A stretch of DNA of 64,000 nucleotides from an uncultured Bacteroides sp. GTDB lineage: Bacteria > Bacteroidota > Bacteroidia > Bacteroidales > Bacteroidaceae. The translations under genes were made by a program, and so were the position numbers. The DNA lies in NCBI GenBank assembly GCA_900544075.1, contig UQTJ01000001.1, positions 124,001 to 188,000 of the forward strand. The letters run 5' to 3'. The notes below the pieces were generated by a model that did not search any database, had not been told where the DNA came from, and saw only the letters and a list, made by a program, of their open reading frames with translations. Of the stretch, positions 61,686-64,000 are shown in pieces. How positions within the stretch are numbered: position 1 is the first letter of the stretch; every line of letters begins with the position of its first letter.

Positions 61686-63092
61686 TTATAAATTCAAATA
61701 TCTCTTTGCATTGTTATAACAAATATCATTTACCATCTGACCAAGGAACTCAATCTCTGATGCAGGCAATTCACCCTTCTCTACATCCTCACCTATCAGG
61801 TTACAGAGAATACGGCGGAAGTATTCATGGCGCGGATAAGAAAGGAAACTGCGTGAATCAGTAAGCATACCTACAAAACGGCTTAGCAGTCCGAGAACTG
61901 AAAGACAGTTCATCTGTTTCTGCATTCCGTCCTTTTGGTCGAGGAACCACCAGCCTGAACCGAACTGAATCTTACCGGCTACCGGACCCTGCTGGAAGTT
62001 ACCGATCATTGTACCGATTACCTCATTGTCGGCAGGATTAAGATTATAAAGGATAGTCTTGGCAAGTTTATTGTTATAGTTAAGACGGTCAAGGAATTTG
62101 GACATAGACTTGGAAGTGTTGAACACACCTATTGAGTCGAAACCTGTGTCAGGGCCAAGTTTCTCAAACATACGTCTGTTATTGTTTCTTATTGCTCCGT
62201 AGTGGAACTGTTGCGTCCAGCCTTTCTCATAATCCATCTCGGCAAATACAACCAGCATTGCAGACTTGAACTTGAGTATCTCCTCGTTTGTAAGTTCCTT
62301 ACCGGAATATACCTTATTGAATATTGCATTGATTTCGGCATCTGTATAGTCTTCGGCATAGAATTCCTCTATTCCGTGGTCTGACAGACGGCAACCCATA
62401 CTTGCAAAGAAATCATGACGGTTCTTCAATGCGTCAACCAAATCATTAAACGTACTGATTGAAACTGATGATACTGACGACAATGTTTCTACATAGCTAC
62501 GGAAATTGGCCGCATTCTCCACCGCCATAGCCTTATCAGGACGCCATGCCGGAAGAACCTTAACCTTGAAATCGCTGGCCGCTATTGCTTTGTGATATTC
62601 GAGTGAGTCAACAGGGTCGTCTGTAGTACATACAGTCTCCACATTATAACGTTCCATGAATTTGCGTGCGGTATAGTCCGGTGTTGCAAGTTTTGCGTTA
62701 CATTCATCGAATATCTCACGCGCTGTCTTTGGAGAAAGCAACTTATTGATACCGAAAGCTGTCTTCAGTTCAAGATGGCTCCAGTGGTAAAGTGGGTTTC
62801 TCATTGTGTAAGGGATTGTCTCAGCCCATTTTTCGAACTTCTCCCAGTCGGAAGTTGATTTGCCTGTGATATATTCTTCATCCACTCCATTGGTTCTCAT
62901 GGCTCTCCACTTGTAGTGGTCACCGCCAAGCCAGATTTCTGTGATTGAAGAGAACTTGTAGTCATCGGCTATCTTTTTCGGTTCAAGATGGCAGTGATAG
63001 TCGATTATAGGATTATGTTTTGCAAAATTGTGATACAGATACTTCGCTGTGTCTGAATACAGCAGGAAGTCGTCATCCATAAAATTTCTCAT
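61686..63092 (-). CDS. uxaC: Glucuronate/galacturonate isomerase UxaC
   Basis: A 468-residue isomerase converting glucuronate to fructuronate and galacturonate to tagaturonate. Family segments: IDYHCHLEPKKIADD (metal-binding His residues), TDDPVDSLEYHKAI, KAMAVENAANFRSYVETL, and GWTQQFHYGAIRNNN (His near the active site), with GSGWWFLDQKDGMQKQMN close to the end. The length is normal. It follows the hexuronate permease gene by 28 bases on the same strand, so uptake and first metabolic step are co-expressed. It lies beside the pectin operon, whose product is galacturonate. Confidence 0.97.
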   Translation of the reverse strand: MRNFMDDDFLLYSDTAKYLYHNFAKHNPIIDYHCHLEPKKIADDYKFSSITEIWLGGDHYKWRAMRTNGVDEEYITGKSTSDWEKFEKWAETIPYTMRNPLYHWSHLELKTAFGINKLLSPKTAREIFDECNAKLATPDYTARKFMERYNVETVCTTDDPVDSLEYHKAIAASDFKVKVLPAWRPDKAMAVENAANFRSYVETLSSVSSVSISTFNDLVDALKNRHDFFASMGCRLSDHGIEEFYAEDYTDAEINAIFNKVYSGKELTNEEILKFKSAMLVVFAEMDYEKGWTQQFHYGAIRNNNRRMFEKLGPDTGFDSIGVFNTSKSMSKFLDRLNYNNKLAKTILYNLNPADNEVIGTMIGNFQQGPVAGKIQFGSGWWFLDQKDGMQKQMNCLSVLGLLSRFVGMLTDSRSFLSYPRHEYFRRILCNLIGEDVEKGELPASEIEFLGQMVNDICYNNAKRYLNL

Positions 63093-63120
63093 AACTATTC
63101 TGTTTTTATTATGTTATTAA

Positions 63121-64000
63121 TTATTTCTTTACGTCTGATGTCAGACTTTTCACGGCAAACCAGCTCAATATATAAGCTACCGATGCTACGAGGAACACTA
63201 TCATGTATCCGGCCTGGATTCCCTCAAAGCCGAGGAAGGACATATTGCTCTCGCGTGAGTATGTGAACAGGATACCTGAGCCCTGGTTGAAAAGGAAGCT
63301 TCCCAATCCGCCTACCATGCCGGCAAGACCCGTAAGTGTGGCCACTACCGATTTAGGGAAGAGGTCGCTTACCAGGGAATATGCGTTTGCGCTCCAGCTC
63401 TGGTGTGCGGCTCCGATGATACCGATGATGATTATAGGATACCAGCATGAATGTACTCCGAGGAATGGTGCTACAATACCCAACAGAGGGAAGAGCGAAT
63501 AGACAAACATTGATGATATACGTCCGCTGAACGGGGTAAGTCCTTTCTTGTTCACAAGGAACGTAGGAAGGTATCCTCCGATGATTGAAAGCATGGTAAT
63601 CAGATACAATGTGAATATCAGCATCATACCCATAAAGGAGTCAGAGCTGTAGCCGTAGATATCCTTCACGTATGCAGGAGCCCAGAACAGGAAGAACCAC
63701 CATACACCTTCTGGAAGGAATCGTGAAGCAAAAATGGCCCATGTATGACGGTAAGTGAAATACTTGAAGATATTAACCTTTTCCTTAGGCTCTTCTGCAG
63801 GTTTGGTTTCATTCTCTGCCTTGTTTTCATCCTGACGTATATAGTCAAGCTCAAGCTTGTTCATACGCTTGTTGTTGTCCGGTGCCTCGTATGTCTTGAG
63901 CCATATTCCCAGCCATACGAAACCGAGAAGACCTATAATAAGGAATGACATCTCCCATCCCCAGAAACGTGCTATCACAGGGATTGTGAACGGAGCGAGC
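63121..64000 (-). CDS. Hexuronate:cation symporter (ExuT-like MFS), partial
   Basis: The C-terminal 293 or so residues of an MFS permease; the N-terminal part lies beyond the right edge, and the first complete codon in the window is inside a membrane segment. About seven membrane segments are seen, with the central charged loop (NKLELDYIRQDENKAENETK) and family segments such as FASRFLPEGVWWFFLFWAPAYVKDIYGYS and SANAYSLVSDLFPKSVVATLTGLAGMVGGLG. These resemble ExuT-type hexuronate and sugar-acid transporters. The stop codon is followed by uxaC 28 bases later, which supports a uronate substrate. A start cannot be given. Confidence 0.85.
   Translation of the reverse strand, partial: LAPFTIPVIARFWGWEMSFLIIGLLGFVWLGIWLKTYEAPDNNKRMNKLELDYIRQDENKAENETKPAEEPKEKVNIFKYFTYRHTWAIFASRFLPEGVWWFFLFWAPAYVKDIYGYSSDSFMGMMLIFTLYLITMLSIIGGYLPTFLVNKKGLTPFSGRISSMFVYSLFPLLGIVAPFLGVHSCWYPIIIIGIIGAAHQSWSANAYSLVSDLFPKSVVATLTGLAGMVGGLGSFLFNQGSGILFTYSRESNMSFLGFEGIQAGYMIVFLVASVAYILSWFAVKSLTSDVKK

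Overview
The window is from a member of the Bacteroidales, most likely Bacteroides or Phocaeicola. The evidence is two SusC/SusD-type regions, BACON-LamG lipoproteins, a hybrid two-component system, a FecI/FecR sigma/anti-sigma pair, many lipoboxes followed by charged residues, and promoters of the Bacteroides form TTTG-N19-TAnnTTTG (exact copies at 2043-2073 and upstream of the tRNA gene). The species cannot be decided from sequence reading alone.

Region 1 (1-1974): the 3' part of a porin-like gene, cut by a complete IS4-type insertion sequence with matching terminal inverted repeats. Region 2 (2043-26900): a large glycan-utilisation locus on the minus strand. In transcription order it holds a polyol/hexuronate dehydrogenase, a FucP-like permease, a FecR anti-sigma factor, SusC, SusD, a sulfatase, two DUF6528 lipoproteins, two GH78-type proteins around a GH20 hexosaminidase, and two BACON-LamG lipoproteins. 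An ECF sigma factor lies at its far end next to a divergently placed LacI regulator. The enzyme set points to a rhamnose- and hexosamine-containing, possibly sulfated glycan; this is inference. Region 3 (27098-34250): housekeeping genes (TonB receptor, HIT protein, greA, thioredoxin-fold lipoprotein, pnp).

Region 4 (34266-35270): a HEPN/MNT toxin-antitoxin pair lies between an intact tRNA-Met(CAT) gene and a diverged second copy of the tRNA 3' half plus its terminator, which looks like a tiny island at a tRNA attachment site. Region 5 (35634-45770): a Ca-type P-ATPase, HAD, ribF, DEAD-box helicase operon facing a ruvB, flippase, DUF389 operon, with a shared bidirectional terminator.

Region 6 (45834-50404): a tyrosine recombinase gene followed by a collagen-like surface lipoprotein gene. 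The lipoprotein gene is enclosed by two inverted 16-bp sites 3.1 kb apart, each a dyad around the same 5-bp spacer. A promoter-like sequence outside the right site points inward. This reads as a candidate whole-gene phase-variable inverton, with the present orientation possibly OFF.

Region 7 (50535-64000): pckA, then a pectin module (GH105, CE12-CE8 fusion, CE7-like esterase, hybrid two-component regulator), followed by glucuronate isomerase uxaC and a partial hexuronate permease. Together these cover pectin de-esterification, release of unsaturated uronates and uronate uptake and isomerisation.
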